A DNA stretch of 36,166 bases from Rhodospirillales bacterium (GCA_027315365.1 DAHUYF010000149.1:1-36166), one strand, 5' to 3'; positions 1 to 8,869 are shown, counted from the stretch's first letter. Notes: generated by a model not told the origin, from the sequence alone. A program made the numbers and translations.

Positions 1-11
1 GCACCGCCCCC

Positions 12-1754
12 TCACCCGGCCAGCCTGAAATACAGCATCGGCAGCTTCTCCGGCAGGCGCTCCAGCCGGTCGACCTGCAGCACGTTGCGGCGGCCGAAGA
101 TGCGGGTGAGGTAGCTGTCGCCGCCGGCGTCGAGGCCGACGCAGAAGACGTCGACGCCGAGATGCGCGAGGCCCGTCACGGCGCGGCGCGCATCCTCGAC
201 GAGATAGCGCCGGTCGGCGACGTCGACGTCGGAGGGCTCGCCGTCGCTGATCATCAGCAGCAGCCGGCGATAGGAGATGCGGCCGGCAAGCTCGCGCCCG
301 GCATGGCGCAGCGCCGCACCCATGCGCGTCGAGAAGCGGCCGGCAAGGCCGGCGAGCCGACGCTTCGCCGCGCCGTCATAGGCGCCGGCGAAATCCTTGA
401 CCCGGCAGTAACGGACGTCGGCGCGGGTGTCCGAGCAGAAGGCGTGGATGGCGAAGGGATCGCCGAGCCCGGTCATCGCATGCGCGAGCAGCGCCGCCGC
501 CTCGCGCTCCAATTCCAGCACGCTCCTGCCGGCGCCGCGGACGATGTCGTTGGTCGATTGCGAGACGTCGAGCAGCAGCAGCACCGAGAGATCGCGCAGG
601 CGGCGTTCGAGCCGGGCATAGACCTTGGGGTCGGGCGCGCCGTGCAGGCGCCGGTCGATCGCCGCGTCGATGCAGGCGTCGAGATCGAGCCGGTCGCCCT
701 CGGCCTGGCGGCGCAGGCGCAGCGGACGGCTCACCTTGGCGGAGCGGATGAGCGCGGCGATGCGGTGTACGGTCGCGGGATGGCGCTCGAGGATATCGTC
801 GATCGCCGCCGCGCGGCCTTCCGGCGCGGCATACTCGACCAGCGTCGTCCAGTCGGCGCGATCGCGGGCGATGAGGAAATCCCATTCCGGGTAGCGCGCG
901 ACCGGGATGCCGATCTCGGCATCAGCCGATGCCGGCGCGGCGCGGCCGGCGGCTTCGTCCGCCCGCTCCTCCGGCGCCTCGCGCTCGCCTCGCGGCGCGT
1001 CCTCGCGGCGCTCGATCCGCACGGCTTCGAGCAGGGTTTCCGCCGCATCGCCGGCGGCGCTTTCGCCGAAATCCCACAGCCCCTGATTGTCGTCGCGATA
1101 GGGCGGCTCGACGACATGGGTCTTGGCGTTGAACTGCGCGCGCATCTGCCCGAGATCGTTGCCGAGGAGTCCGCCGATCGCGCGGCTGATGCCGGGATCC
1201 TCCCAGCGCGCCGCCGCCGCGAAGAACATCTCGCGTCCCTTCGCGACCCAGCCATTGTCGTCCGCGTAGCCGGGATCGATGAGAGCGCGGGCGAGCCGCG
1301 CCATCAGGGCCGGCGCGGTGGCCGCCCCGGTGGCCGCCGCGACGTGGAAGGAAAGCCACAGCCGGCGCAGCCCCGGATATTGCCGCATCGCCAGATGCTC
1401 GACGCGAGCGTCCTCGATCAGCGAGACCAGCGCCACCTGGACCGGCTTCAAACTGCCGAGCGGGAAGCGCGCGCCGCCGAAGCGCCGATGCGCGCCGAGA
1501 TGGGCGAGCGCCGCGCGATAGAGATCGGCGGCGCTCCGCCCGGAATAGCCGGGGAAGGAGTCGGGCAGGCGCAGGATGCCGCCGTCGAAACTGCTGCGGC
1601 GCGGACGGTCGGCGGCGCCGCCCGAGAACGGGCGCAAGGGCGCATCGAGACGCCACAGCGCCATCGCATAGGCTTTGAGCTGGCGCTCGAGATCGGCGAA
1701 CCGGACCTCGTCGCCCGGCCGCGGCAGCCCCTCGGGAGGGAGCGGGCGCGTCAC
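12..1754 (-). CDS. VWA-domain protein of the CbbO/NorD type
   Basis: A 580-residue protein with a C-terminal von Willebrand A domain. The MIDAS motif DVSQS is visible after a run of leucines (LLLLDVSQSTND), and later VWA strands include LLLMISDGEPSD. The long N-terminal part matches the general layout of CbbO/NorD, which work with a MoxR-type AAA partner (CbbQ/NorQ) to activate or remodel a target enzyme. The partner gene ends 5 bases upstream, so the two are surely co-transcribed. The start is a GTG preceded by TGAGG; no better ATG lies nearby. Its place at the end of an amidase operon suggests a client in that operon, but this is inference. Family assignment is firm; the target is unknown. 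Confidence 0.85.
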   Translation of the reverse strand: MTRPLPPEGLPRPGDEVRFADLERQLKAYAMALWRLDAPLRPFSGGAADRPRRSSFDGGILRLPDSFPGYSGRSAADLYRAALAHLGAHRRFGGARFPLGSLKPVQVALVSLIEDARVEHLAMRQYPGLRRLWLSFHVAAATGAATAPALMARLARALIDPGYADDNGWVAKGREMFFAAAARWEDPGISRAIGGLLGNDLGQMRAQFNAKTHVVEPPYRDDNQGLWDFGESAAGDAAETLLEAVRIERREDAPRGEREAPEERADEAAGRAAPASADAEIGIPVARYPEWDFLIARDRADWTTLVEYAAPEGRAAAIDDILERHPATVHRIAALIRSAKVSRPLRLRRQAEGDRLDLDACIDAAIDRRLHGAPDPKVYARLERRLRDLSVLLLLDVSQSTNDIVRGAGRSVLELEREAAALLAHAMTGLGDPFAIHAFCSDTRADVRYCRVKDFAGAYDGAAKRRLAGLAGRFSTRMGAALRHAGRELAGRISYRRLLLMISDGEPSDVDVADRRYLVEDARRAVTGLAHLGVDVFCVGLDAGGDSYLTRIFGRRNVLQVDRLERLPEKLPMLYFRLAG

Positions 1755-1759
1755 GGGCC

Positions 1760-2557
1760 TCAGGCGCAGGCGGCGATGGCCGCCGTCAGCGCCCCGCGGA
1801 TGTCCTCGTCATCGGTGATCGGCAGCACCAGCGCCACCTGGCAGGCGGCATCGAGCGCGATGCCCTGCGCCATCAGCCGGCCGGCCTGGATCAGCATGCG
1901 CGTCGAGGCGCCCTCGTCGAGGCCGTGGCCCTTCAAGTTGCGCGAGCGCTCGGCGATGGTCACCAGCAGCGCCGCCGCGCCGCGGTCGATGCCGGCCTCG
2001 TGCGCGACGATCTCGGCCTCGAGCTCGGCGCGCGGATAGCCGAAATCGATGGCGCCGAAGCGCTGCTTGGTCGATTCCTTGAGATCCTTCAGCACGCTCT
2101 GGTAGCCGGGATTGTAGGAGATGACGAGCTGGAAATCGGCATGCGCATGCACCAGCTCGCCCTTTTTCTCCAGCGGCAGGATGCGGCGGTCGTCGGTCAG
2201 CGGATGGATCACCACCGTGGTGTCCTGGCGCGCCTCGACGATCTCGTCGAGATAGCAGATCGCGCCATGGCGGACGGCCAGCGTGAGCGGCCCGTCATGC
2301 CACACCGTGCCCTGCGCATCGAGCAGGAAGCGGCCGACCAGATCGGAAGCGGTCATGTCCTCGTGGCAGGCCACCGTCACCAGCGGCCGCCCGAGGCGCC
2401 AGGCCATGTGCTCGACGAAGCGCGTCTTGCCGCATCCCGTCGGCCCCTTGAGCATCATCGGCATGCGGTTGGCATAGGCGGCCTCGAACAGCGCGACCTC
2501 GTCCGCCACCGCGCGGTAGTAGGGCTCCTCGTCGATCAGGTAGTCGCTGAGATCCAT
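1760..2557 (-). CDS. MoxR-family AAA+ ATPase (CbbQ/NorQ type)
   Basis: A 265-residue AAA+ protein of typical CbbQ/NorQ length. Walker A is GPTGCGKT at residues 38-45, Walker B is ICYLDEI at about 100-106, and a sensor-1 Asn follows in [10 protein letters not shown] chose the ATG at 2557 ([11 protein letters not shown]) because a GA-rich stretch (AAGAAGAG) precedes it. An in-frame ATG at 2581 has no visible ribosome site, and further upstream the frame runs into a repeat. It pairs with the VWA protein directly downstream. Such pairs act as ATP-driven activases of Rubisco or nitric oxide reductase. The Pseudomonas amidase operon also carries an ATPase gene (amiB), but whether this one is its counterpart needs alignment. 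Confidence 0.88.
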   Translation of the reverse strand: MDLSDYLIDEEPYYRAVADEVALFEAAYANRMPMMLKGPTGCGKTRFVEHMAWRLGRPLVTVACHEDMTASDLVGRFLLDAQGTVWHDGPLTLAVRHGAICYLDEIVEARQDTTVVIHPLTDDRRILPLEKKGELVHAHADFQLVISYNPGYQSVLKDLKESTKQRFGAIDFGYPRAELEAEIVAHEAGIDRGAAALLVTIAERSRNLKGHGLDEGASTRMLIQAGRLMAQGIALDAACQVALVLPITDDEDIRGALTAAIAACA

Positions 2558-2635
2558 CCCGGGCTCTTCTTGTGCGGTCATCGCGGTCCGGCGGCGGCGC
2601 CCCGGGACAGGTCGAGGACCTGCCGTAATCCGCCG

Positions 2636-2679
2636 CTCTCCGCCCCATCGGGGCGGAGAGGCTGGGTGAGGTGGGGCTG
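2636..2679 (-). repeat. dispersed palindromic repeat, copy 1
   Basis: On the minus strand the element reads CACCTCACCC, then a GC-rich hairpin with an 11-bp perfect stem and a 3-base loop (2636-2660). It matches copy 2 at 2811-2849, in the opposite orientation. Elements of this type, a 'CTCACCC' arm plus a 'CTCTCCGCCCC' hairpin, are scattered between genes in many alphaproteobacterial genomes. It may stop or slow transcription between amiE and the AAA gene, though no T-run follows. Confidence 0.75.
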
Positions 2680-2722
2680 GCAATACCGCCGAGAGCGAGA
2701 ACGGAGATCACGCGGCACGGCT

Positions 2723-2806
2723 ATTCCCATCATCCGATTTTGGCACAACGAGGTGCTTGATAATCTCGACAACGCCCTGGAGACCATTCGCCGCGCGCTC
2801 GAAGCG
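2723..2806 (+). pseudogene. remnant of a DUF559 protein gene (C-terminal tail)
   Basis: In frame on the plus strand this stretch encodes IRFWHNEVLDNLDNALETIR, which resembles the conserved tail of DUF559 (Vsr-like endonuclease fold) proteins: a core strand, RFWN-EVL-NL, then a helix. No start codon or N-terminal domain lies upstream, because the AAA gene occupies the opposite strand there. It is therefore a decayed fragment between two inverted copies of a dispersed repeat. The identification rests on recalled family patterns, not a search. Confidence 0.5.
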
Positions 2807-2810
2807 CCGC

Positions 2811-2849
2811 CACCTCACCCGACCTCTCCGCCCCGAGGGGGCGGAGAGG
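2811..2849 (+). repeat. dispersed palindromic repeat, copy 2
   Basis: This is the plus-strand partner of the repeat at 2636-2679. It has CACCTCACCC followed by a hairpin with a 12-bp perfect stem and a GAG loop (2823-2849). The copies point away from each other, with about 130 bases between them holding the DUF559 remnant. It lies 28 bases beyond the amiE stop codon. Confidence 0.75.
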
Positions 2850-2876
2850 AGAAGATGTCCAATCGCGAACAACCGC

Positions 2877-3917
2877 TCAACGATGGCCCGCGGTCTTCTG
2901 GTTGGGAATCCCCTCGATCGGACATTCCTCGGTGCCGACCGTGGGGCGGGTGAGGGCCTCGACCATGGTGCGCGTGCCTTCGGGATCGCTGATCCATTTC
3001 TGGTAGAAATCATAGGGGCACGCCGCCTCGCCGCGGGCGTCCTCGCGCGAGTTGATCTTGCCGGTGTAGCCGCGATGCACCAGCTTGAACAGGTGGTTCT
3101 CCGACTGCATGTTCTTGCGCGCGTCGCGGATCAGCGACTTCGAGAGCTGGGCGTATTGGATGCCGTAATCCTCCTCGCCGCACTCGCCCAGCGTCCGGCC
3201 GTCGAAGCCGATGATCGCCGAATGACCGAAATAGGAATAGACGCCGTCGAAGCCGGCGGCGTTGGCGACCGCGACATAGACGTTGTTGGCCCAGGCCATC
3301 GCCTTGGCCATGATCACCTGCTGGTCCTTGGCCGGGTACATGTAGCCCTGGCAGCGGACGATGAGCTCGGCGCCCTTCATGGCGCAGTCGCGCCAGATCT
3401 CGGGATAATTGCCGTCATCGCAGATGATCAGGCTGACCTTGAGCCCCTTCGGCCCCTCGGAGACGTAGGTGCAGTTGCCGGGATACCAGCCCTCGATCGG
3501 CACCCACGGCATGATCTTGCGGTATTTCTGGACGATCTCGCCCTTGTCGTTCATCAGGATGAGGGTGTTGTAGGGCGCCTTCTTGGGATGCTCCTCGTGG
3601 CGCTCGCCGGTCAGCGAGAACACGCCCCAGACCTTGGCCTGGCGGCAGGCCTCGGCGAAGATCTCGGTCTCGTCGCCGGGCACGCTGGACGCGGTGGCGT
3701 ACATCTCCTTCTGGTCGTACATGATCCCGTGCGTGCTGTATTCCGGGAAGATGACCAAGTCCATGCCGGGCAGCCCCACCTTCATGCCGGTGACCATCTT
3801 GGCGATGTTGCGCGCGTTCTCCAGCACCTCCTGCTTGGTATGGAGCCGCGGCATCTTGTAGTTCACGACCGCCACGCCGACCGTGTCTTTGCTGCTCGAG
3901 ATATCGCCGTGTAGCAT
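2877..3917 (-). CDS. amiE: aliphatic amidase AmiE
   Basis: A 346-residue nitrilase-superfamily amidase that hydrolyses short aliphatic amides to the carboxylic acid and ammonia in the cytoplasm. The catalytic triad is complete and falls at the positions known for the Pseudomonas aeruginosa enzyme: Glu59 (FPEYS), Lys134 (KYRKIMPW) and Cys166 (LIICDDGN). The hallmark IEGWYPG follows the Lys. Length is normal for AmiE; formamidase AmiF is a close relative and a weaker alternative. The ATG at 3917 has a strong ribosome site (GGGAGG). It lies 43 bases after the last transporter ATPase gene, so the amide would be imported and then hydrolysed, probably as a nitrogen source. Confidence 0.95.
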   Translation of the reverse strand: MLHGDISSSKDTVGVAVVNYKMPRLHTKQEVLENARNIAKMVTGMKVGLPGMDLVIFPEYSTHGIMYDQKEMYATASSVPGDETEIFAEACRQAKVWGVFSLTGERHEEHPKKAPYNTLILMNDKGEIVQKYRKIMPWVPIEGWYPGNCTYVSEGPKGLKVSLIICDDGNYPEIWRDCAMKGAELIVRCQGYMYPAKDQQVIMAKAMAWANNVYVAVANAAGFDGVYSYFGHSAIIGFDGRTLGECGEEDYGIQYAQLSKSLIRDARKNMQSENHLFKLVHRGYTGKINSREDARGEAACPYDFYQKWISDPEGTRTMVEALTRPTVGTEECPIEGIPNQKTAGHR

Positions 3918-3960
3918 CGAGACCTCCCATTGCTGACGGCGCCTGCGCCGCCCGGTGAAA

Positions 3961-4656
3961 TCAAACCGCCATATGCCGGTGGACCAATTCGTCCGTGAGC
4001 TTGCCGACCTCGCCTTCCGCCGCGACCCTCCCCTTCTCCATGATGACGAAGCGCTGCGCCGCGCGGCGCGCGAAGGCGACGTTCTGCTCGACCAGGATGA
4101 TGGTGATGCCGTGCTCGCGGTTGAGCCGCAGGATCGCCTGCTCGATCTGCTCGACGATATTGGGCTGGATGCCCTCGGTCGGCTCGTCGAGCAGGATGAG
4201 GCGCGGATTGACGGCAAGCGCCCGGGCGATGGCGAGCTGCTGCTGCTGGCCGCCGGAGAGGACGCCGCCCATGCGGCCGAGACTCTCGCGCAGCACCGGG
4301 AAGAGCTTGAAGGCGAGGTCCGGGATCTCGCGCTTGCCGTCGCGGCGCGCGAAGCTGCCCATGACGATGTTCTCGCGCACGGTGAAGCGCGGGATGATGC
4401 CGCGCCCCTGCGGCACGTAGCCCAGCCCATGCAGCGCGCGCTCATGCGTTGGCGCGCCGGCGATGTCCTTGCCGTCGAGCACGATGCGGCCCTCGGTGCG
4501 GTCGGTGAGGCCCATCACCGTCTTCAGCAGCGTCGTCTTACCGACGCCGTTGCGACCGAGCACGGCCAGGAACTCGCCCTCGCGCACGCTCACCGAGACG
4601 TTCTGCAGCACCGGCGTGTTGCCGTAGTAGGAGGCGATGTCCTGCATCTCAAGCAT
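3961..4656 (-). CDS. urtE: urea/amide ABC transporter ATPase UrtE-type
   Basis: A 231-residue ABC ATPase of the LivF/UrtE group. Walker A is GRNGVGKT (34-41), the signature is LSGGQ (133-137) and Walker B is LILLDEP (153-159). The phrase [17 protein letters not shown] is typical of this group. It would drive uptake with the UrtD-type ATPase and two permeases. Its ATG overlaps the end of the urtD-type gene by 8 bases, so translation is likely coupled. Co-transcription with amiE and AmiC/AmiR argues for short-chain amides or urea as substrate rather than amino acids. Confidence 0.9.
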   Translation of the reverse strand: MLEMQDIASYYGNTPVLQNVSVSVREGEFLAVLGRNGVGKTTLLKTVMGLTDRTEGRIVLDGKDIAGAPTHERALHGLGYVPQGRGIIPRFTVRENIVMGSFARRDGKREIPDLAFKLFPVLRESLGRMGGVLSGGQQQQLAIARALAVNPRLILLDEPTEGIQPNIVEQIEQAILRLNREHGITIILVEQNVAFARRAAQRFVIMEKGRVAAEGEVGKLTDELVHRHMAV

Positions 4657-5407
4657 CGGCGATGCCTCCGCTGCCGAGATAGGCCTCGCGCACGGCGGGA
4701 TCCTTCTGCACCTCGGCGGCGCGGCCCTCGGCCAGGACCCTGCCCTGATGCATGACGGTGATGACGTCGGAGATCTCGCGCACGAAGGCCATGTCGTGCT
4801 CGACCACCAGCAGCGTGTGGCGGCCGCGCAGCGCGTTGAAGATCTTCGCCGTGTGCATGGTCTCCTGCGCCGTCATGCCGGCGGTCGGCTCGTCGAGCAG
4901 GATGACCTCGCTGTCCTGGGCGAGCAGCAGCGCGATCTCCAGCCACTGGGTCTGGCCGTGCGAGAGGTATCCGGCCGGCTGATCGAGCACCTCCTCGAGG
5001 CCGACCAGCTCGGCAAGCTTCTCGAGCCCGTCATTCTCCGCGCCGCGCTTGAAGCCGAGCAGATTGCCGAAGACGCCGAGATGCTTGCAGTAGGCCACCT
5101 CCAGATTGTCGCGGACGCTGAGCTGCCGGAAGACGCTCGGCACCTGGAACTTCCGCCCGACGCCGCGGCGCGCGAGCTTGTATTCGGGAAGGCGGGTGAC
5201 GTCCTGGCCCTTGAGCGTGATCCGCCCCGCACTCGGCTTGACCTTGCCGCAGATGACGTCGAGGGCGGTGGTCTTGCCGGCGCCGTTCGGGCCGATGAGG
5301 CAGCGCAGCTCGCCGCGGTCGATGCCGAGATTCAGGCCGCTCACCGCCTTGAAGCCGCTGAATTCGACGGCGATGTCCTGAAGCTCGAGAATGCGCTCGC
5401 CTGCCAT
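4649..5407 (-). CDS. urtD: urea/amide ABC transporter ATPase UrtD-type
   Basis: A 252-residue ABC ATPase of the LivG/UrtD group. Walker A is GPNGAGKT (39-46), the Q-loop region reads GVGRKFQVPSVF, the signature is LSHGQ (148-152) and Walker B is VILLDEP (168-174). The GRKFQ-PSVF stretch is characteristic of UrtD. The ATG at 5407 (MAGERILELQD) is chosen because the ABC domain begins directly after it; upstream frame extension overlaps the permease gene. It lies 5 bases after the urtC-type stop. Confidence 0.9.
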   Translation of the reverse strand: MAGERILELQDIAVEFSGFKAVSGLNLGIDRGELRCLIGPNGAGKTTALDVICGKVKPSAGRITLKGQDVTRLPEYKLARRGVGRKFQVPSVFRQLSVRDNLEVAYCKHLGVFGNLLGFKRGAENDGLEKLAELVGLEEVLDQPAGYLSHGQTQWLEIALLLAQDSEVILLDEPTAGMTAQETMHTAKIFNALRGRHTLLVVEHDMAFVREISDVITVMHQGRVLAEGRAAEVQKDPAVREAYLGSGGIADA

Positions 5408-5412
5408 GGCCG

Positions 5413-6549
5413 CTACCGCGCCGCGCTCTGGCGCCGCGAGGATTCGCTGCGCTCGATCGCCACCACCGAGGCGGCGGCCGTCGCCGCGCGGCCGCGCCGC
5501 CGCTTGCCCAGCGCCAAGTCGATCAGGCTGATCAGGCCGTTGGGCAGGAAGAGGACGATGACGATGAACAGCCCGCCCATGATCAGCATCCAGGTGTCGA
5601 GGAAGGCCGGAGTGTCGGAGAGGCTGCCCTGGACGCCGGTGACGACGATGGCGCCGAGCGCCGCGCCGACCAGCGAGGCGCGGCCGCCCACCGCGCACCA
5701 GATGACGATTGACAGGCTGATCGGCACGGCGAGGAAGGTCGGCGAGGCGAACTCCATCACCAGCGTGTAGAGCATGCCGGCGAAGCCGGCGATCGCCGCC
5801 GACAGGCAGAAGACGAAATTCTGGTAGGCCGCGACGTTGTAGCCGAAATACCAGACCCTGGTCTCGTCGTCGCGGATCGCCTGCAGGATAAGTCCCGTCT
5901 TGCTGTTGACGAAGGCGAGGCCGAGGAACAGGCAGAGCGAGAGCGTGATGGCCGCGAGATAGTAGGTGGCGTCGCTGTAGGCGTCGAACTCGATGCCGAA
6001 CAGCTTGAGCGTGGTCAGGTCGGTGATGCCGTTGAAGCCGCCGGTGTAGGGCTGCTGATCGATGATCACCAGGTTGATCACCACCAGCATCGCCAGGGTG
6101 ATGATCGCGACATAGACGCCGCTGACCCGCGCCGGGAAGACGAACCAGCCGATCAGGAAGGCCACCACCGCCGGCACCGCCATGCCGGCCGCGATGGCGA
6201 AGGCATAGGAATGGAACGGCACCCAGAACCACGGCAGGGCCTGGACGTTGTTCCACACCATGAAGTCGGGAAGCCCGCCGGCGCCGGTCTGGATGGGAAT
6301 GGTGCGCAGCTTCAGCGCCATCGCCATGCAGTAAGAGCCAAGCCCGAATCCCACCGCCTGGCCGAGATTGAGGATGCCGGCATAGCCCCAGGAAAGGCTC
6401 AAGGCCAGCGACAGGATGCCGAAGACCAGATAGCGCGCGAATTTGTTGAGCAGGTAGCCGTTGTCGACGAAGAGCGGCACGACGAGAATGGCGGCGCAAA
6501 AGAGAGCGTAGCCGACGAGCCGCAGGATGGCGTCGCGATTGCGTGTCAT
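5413..6549 (-). CDS. urtC: urea/amide ABC transporter permease UrtC-type
   Basis: A 378-residue inner-membrane permease of the LivM/UrtC family with many hydrophobic helices. Landmarks include NLGQAVGFGLGSYCMAM near the N-terminus and the cytoplasmic motif AIRDDETRVWYFGYN, which contacts the ATPase and matches the UrtC pattern RD-E-RV---GYN. The C-terminus is basic and Ala-rich (KRRRGRAATAAAS). It starts with ATG 6 bases after the UrtB-type gene. Confidence 0.9.
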   Translation of the reverse strand: MTRNRDAILRLVGYALFCAAILVVPLFVDNGYLLNKFARYLVFGILSLALSLSWGYAGILNLGQAVGFGLGSYCMAMALKLRTIPIQTGAGGLPDFMVWNNVQALPWFWVPFHSYAFAIAAGMAVPAVVAFLIGWFVFPARVSGVYVAIITLAMLVVINLVIIDQQPYTGGFNGITDLTTLKLFGIEFDAYSDATYYLAAITLSLCLFLGLAFVNSKTGLILQAIRDDETRVWYFGYNVAAYQNFVFCLSAAIAGFAGMLYTLVMEFASPTFLAVPISLSIVIWCAVGGRASLVGAALGAIVVTGVQGSLSDTPAFLDTWMLIMGGLFIVIVLFLPNGLISLIDLALGKRRRGRAATAAASVVAIERSESSRRQSAAR

Positions 6550-6555
6550 GAAGGA

Positions 6556-7428
6556 TCAGCTCCGGCGTAACCGCATGGCGAAGAGTCCCTGGGGAAAGAG
6601 ACGGATGAGCACCACCATCCCGAGGAAGACGACCGCCTTCGCCATGGTGTCGTTGCTGAGAAAGGCCAGCACGCCGTTCGCCTGGCCGATGAGGTAGGAG
6701 CTGGCGACCGTGCCGAGCAGGCTCTGCACGCCGCCGACCACCACCACCATGAAGGCGTCGACGACGTAGTTCGTGCCCATGTCCGGCGATACACTCTTGA
6801 GCGGCGACACCAGCGCGCCGGCGACGCCGGCGAGCCCGGCGCCATAGGCGAAGGTGAGCGAGTAGATCCGCGCCGCATTGATGCCGAAGCAGCGTGCGAT
6901 GTCGCGGTTCTGCGTCACCGCGCGCAGCCTGAGACCGAATTCGGTGCGGAAGATAAGAAAATATGTCGCAAGCAGCAGCGCCACCGCCAGCACGAAGATG
7001 AAGATGCGATAGGCGGATTCCTCGTAGCCCATGACGTGCACGGGATTGACCAGGAAATCCGGCATCTTCACGTAGCGCAGCTCGGCGCCGGCGCCGAGCC
7101 TCACCGCCTGCTGCAGGATGACGCCGACGCCCCAGGTGGCAAGGATGGTATCGAGCGGACGGTCATAAAGGCGGCGGATGAGCGTCAGCTCGACCAGCCA
7201 GCCGACGAAGCCGACGAGAAGGAAGACAAGGACCAGCCCGGCGATCAGGCCGATGCCCAGGAAGGTCTGCAGAAACCAGACGGCATAGGCGCCGAGCATC
7301 ACGAACTCGCCATGGGCGAGATTGATCACGCCCATGGTGCCGTAGATGATCGCCAGGCCGAGCGCGATGAGCAGCAGGATCGAGGCGATGCTCAAGCCGA
7401 CCGAGATCTGCGGAATAATGGAACTCAT
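6556..7428 (-). CDS. urtB: urea/amide ABC transporter permease UrtB-type
   Basis: A permease of about 290 residues in the LivH/UrtB family. It has the N-terminal GLAIIYGTMGVINLAHGEFV segment and the late motif FMVVVVGGVQSLLGTV. It lacks the long N-terminal periplasmic extension of cyanobacterial-type UrtB, so it is closer in size to LivH or FmdE-like amide permeases. I used the ATG at 7428 (MSSIIPQ); a TTG one codon earlier is possible. It is the first membrane gene after the binding-protein gene, from which it is separated by a hairpin. Confidence 0.88.
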   Translation of the reverse strand: MSSIIPQISVGLSIASILLLIALGLAIIYGTMGVINLAHGEFVMLGAYAVWFLQTFLGIGLIAGLVLVFLLVGFVGWLVELTLIRRLYDRPLDTILATWGVGVILQQAVRLGAGAELRYVKMPDFLVNPVHVMGYEESAYRIFIFVLAVALLLATYFLIFRTEFGLRLRAVTQNRDIARCFGINAARIYSLTFAYGAGLAGVAGALVSPLKSVSPDMGTNYVVDAFMVVVVGGVQSLLGTVASSYLIGQANGVLAFLSNDTMAKAVVFLGMVVLIRLFPQGLFAMRLRRS

Positions 7429-7446
7429 CAAACTTCATCCCGGCGC

Positions 7447-7472
7447 GGCGGGCGCCGTGCCCGGCGCCCGCC
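7447..7472 (-). promoter_or_regulatory. intercistronic hairpin between binding protein and permease genes
   Basis: A perfect 11-bp GC stem with a 4-base loop lies in the 77-base gap between urtA-type and urtB-type genes. It has no T-run, so it is not a standard terminator. Hairpins here often protect the upstream message and let the binding protein be made in excess over the membrane parts. That role is inferred from position. Confidence 0.6.
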
Positions 7473-7508
7473 TTGCCATCCAGCCCCGATGCCGCGGCGC
7501 GAAATGCG

Positions 7509-8759
7509 CTACGCCTTCTTCTGCTGCAGCCCCTCGGGGGTGCAGACCTGCCCCGGATAGGCCCAGTAGGGCAGCGGCTTCACCCACTCCTTCGACTGCT
7601 CGATGATCTTGAACTGGCCGTTGGTCTGCGCCTCGCCGATCTTCGGCCAGAGATAGGTGTGCGAGTTGTCGGGGTCGATCTTCACCAGCCCTTCGGGCGC
7701 CTTGTACTCCTGGCCCCAGGCCGCTTCGCGGATGGCCGGCGGCGTGAGATCCTTCTTGCCCAGCTTCTCGACCGCCTGCTTGAAGAGATGCACCTGGAAA
7801 TAGGCCGGCTCGGAGACGAAGTTGGTCGTCTTGCCCTTGCCCCAGCGCTTCTGGAAGGCCTCGACGAATTTGTGATTCTCCGGCGAATCGTAGGACATGA
7901 AATAGGGCGCCGAAGTGAAATGCCCGGCGGCGAACTCGCCGCCCATGGCCGCGATCTCTTCCTCGGAGGTGGTGAGGCTCGCCATCGGCATCTTCTTGGG
8001 ATCGAGGCCGGCAGCCTTGTACTGCCGGTGCAGCGCCACCACGGAATCGCCGACCACCGTCGAGAAGATGACGTCGGGCCGCGTCTCCTTGAACTTGCTG
8101 ATCACCGAGCTGAACTCGGAATGGCCGAGCGGCACGTATTCCTCGCCGACGACCTCGCCGCCCAGCTCCTTCAGCAGGATCTTGCAGACGTTGTTCTCCT
8201 CCTTCGGATAGATGTAGTTCGAGCCGATGAGGTAGAATTTCTTGCCGAAATTCTTCACCAGCCAGGGCACGAAATCCTTCTGCTGCTGGTTCGGCACGGC
8301 GCCGGTGTAGATCACGTTCTTCGAGCATTCGCGGCCCTCGTAGAGGGTCGGATACCAGTAGAGATTGTTGTACTTCTCGAACACCGGCAGCACCGCCTTG
8401 CGGCTCGCCGAGGTGTAGGAGCCGAAGACGCTGACGCAGCGGTCGCCGACCACCAGCTTGCGTGCCTTCTGCGCGAAGGTCGCGGGGTCGGAGGCGGGAT
8501 CCTCGACCACCGGCACCACCTTGGCGCCGTTGATGCCGCCGGCGGCGTTGATCTCGTCGATCGCCATGAGGGTGGCCTGGTTGAGCGAGGTCTCGATGAT
8601 CGCCGTCGTGCCGGTGAGCGAATAGAGCACCCCCACCTTGATCTCGCCGGCCGCATAGGCGAGCCCCGAATTCTTGATCCAGATCTGCGGGAAGCCGGCC
8701 GCTGTGGCCGCGCCGATCGCCGCCGTCCCCTTGAGGAATTTTCGCCTGTCGAGTCCCAT
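7509..8759 (-). CDS. urtA: Tat-exported urea/short-chain amide binding protein
   Basis: A 416-residue periplasmic binding protein of the UrtA/FmdD/AmiC family. The N-terminus MGLDRRKFLKG followed by an Ala-rich stretch is a twin-arginine signal; the mature protein likely begins near AAGEIKVGVLYSLTG. Ligand-region signatures are shared with the amide sensor AmiC encoded upstream: SRKAVLPVFEKYNNLYWYPT, GSNYIYPKE, DVIFSTVVGDS and SLTTSE. It would catch amides or urea for the permeases downstream. Its ATG follows the leader terminator and a GGGAG ribosome site, so expression depends on antitermination. Confidence 0.92.
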   Translation of the reverse strand: MGLDRRKFLKGTAAIGAATAAGFPQIWIKNSGLAYAAGEIKVGVLYSLTGTTAIIETSLNQATLMAIDEINAAGGINGAKVVPVVEDPASDPATFAQKARKLVVGDRCVSVFGSYTSASRKAVLPVFEKYNNLYWYPTLYEGRECSKNVIYTGAVPNQQQKDFVPWLVKNFGKKFYLIGSNYIYPKEENNVCKILLKELGGEVVGEEYVPLGHSEFSSVISKFKETRPDVIFSTVVGDSVVALHRQYKAAGLDPKKMPMASLTTSEEEIAAMGGEFAAGHFTSAPYFMSYDSPENHKFVEAFQKRWGKGKTTNFVSEPAYFQVHLFKQAVEKLGKKDLTPPAIREAAWGQEYKAPEGLVKIDPDNSHTYLWPKIGEAQTNGQFKIIEQSKEWVKPLPYWAYPGQVCTPEGLQQKKA

Positions 8760-8777
8760 CTGTGTCTCCCTGGAGGC

Positions 8778-8828
8778 AAAAAAGAAAACGCCCCCGCGCG
8801 ACCAGCGATGTGGTCGTCACGGGGGCGT
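8778..8828 (-). terminator. intrinsic terminator in the transporter leader
   Basis: On the minus strand a hairpin with a perfect 9-bp outer stem (ACGCCCCCG with CGGGGGCGT) and a perfect 6-bp inner stem (CGACCA with TGGTCG) is followed at once by TTTTCTTTTTT. It sits about 20 bases before the binding-protein start codon, inside the operon. That makes sense only as a regulated attenuator, since the downstream genes have no other clear promoter. Confidence 0.9.
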
Positions 8829-8869
8829 CCTTGCCCTGATGTCAATTGTGGGGCGGCACCGCTGCCGCC
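8823..8869 (-). promoter_or_regulatory. ANTAR two-hexaloop antiterminator RNA
   Basis: Two small hairpins precede the terminator. P1 (8852-8869) has a 6-bp stem GGCGGC/GCCGCC with hexaloop AGCGGU. P2 (8823-8836) has a 4-bp stem GGGC/GCCC with hexaloop AAGGAC. Both loops have A at position 1 and G at position 4, the known ANTAR recognition pattern. The 3' half of P2 is part of the terminator's 5' arm, so P2 and the terminator exclude each other. A 15-base linker separates P1 and P2. The ANTAR gene amiR ends just upstream. Confidence 0.85.

Noticed and set aside
162-2039. Long open frame on the plus strand opposite the VWA and AAA genes
   Set aside because: It is Arg/Ala/Asp-rich with no domain and is opposite two clear genes; typical antisense shadow in GC-rich DNA.
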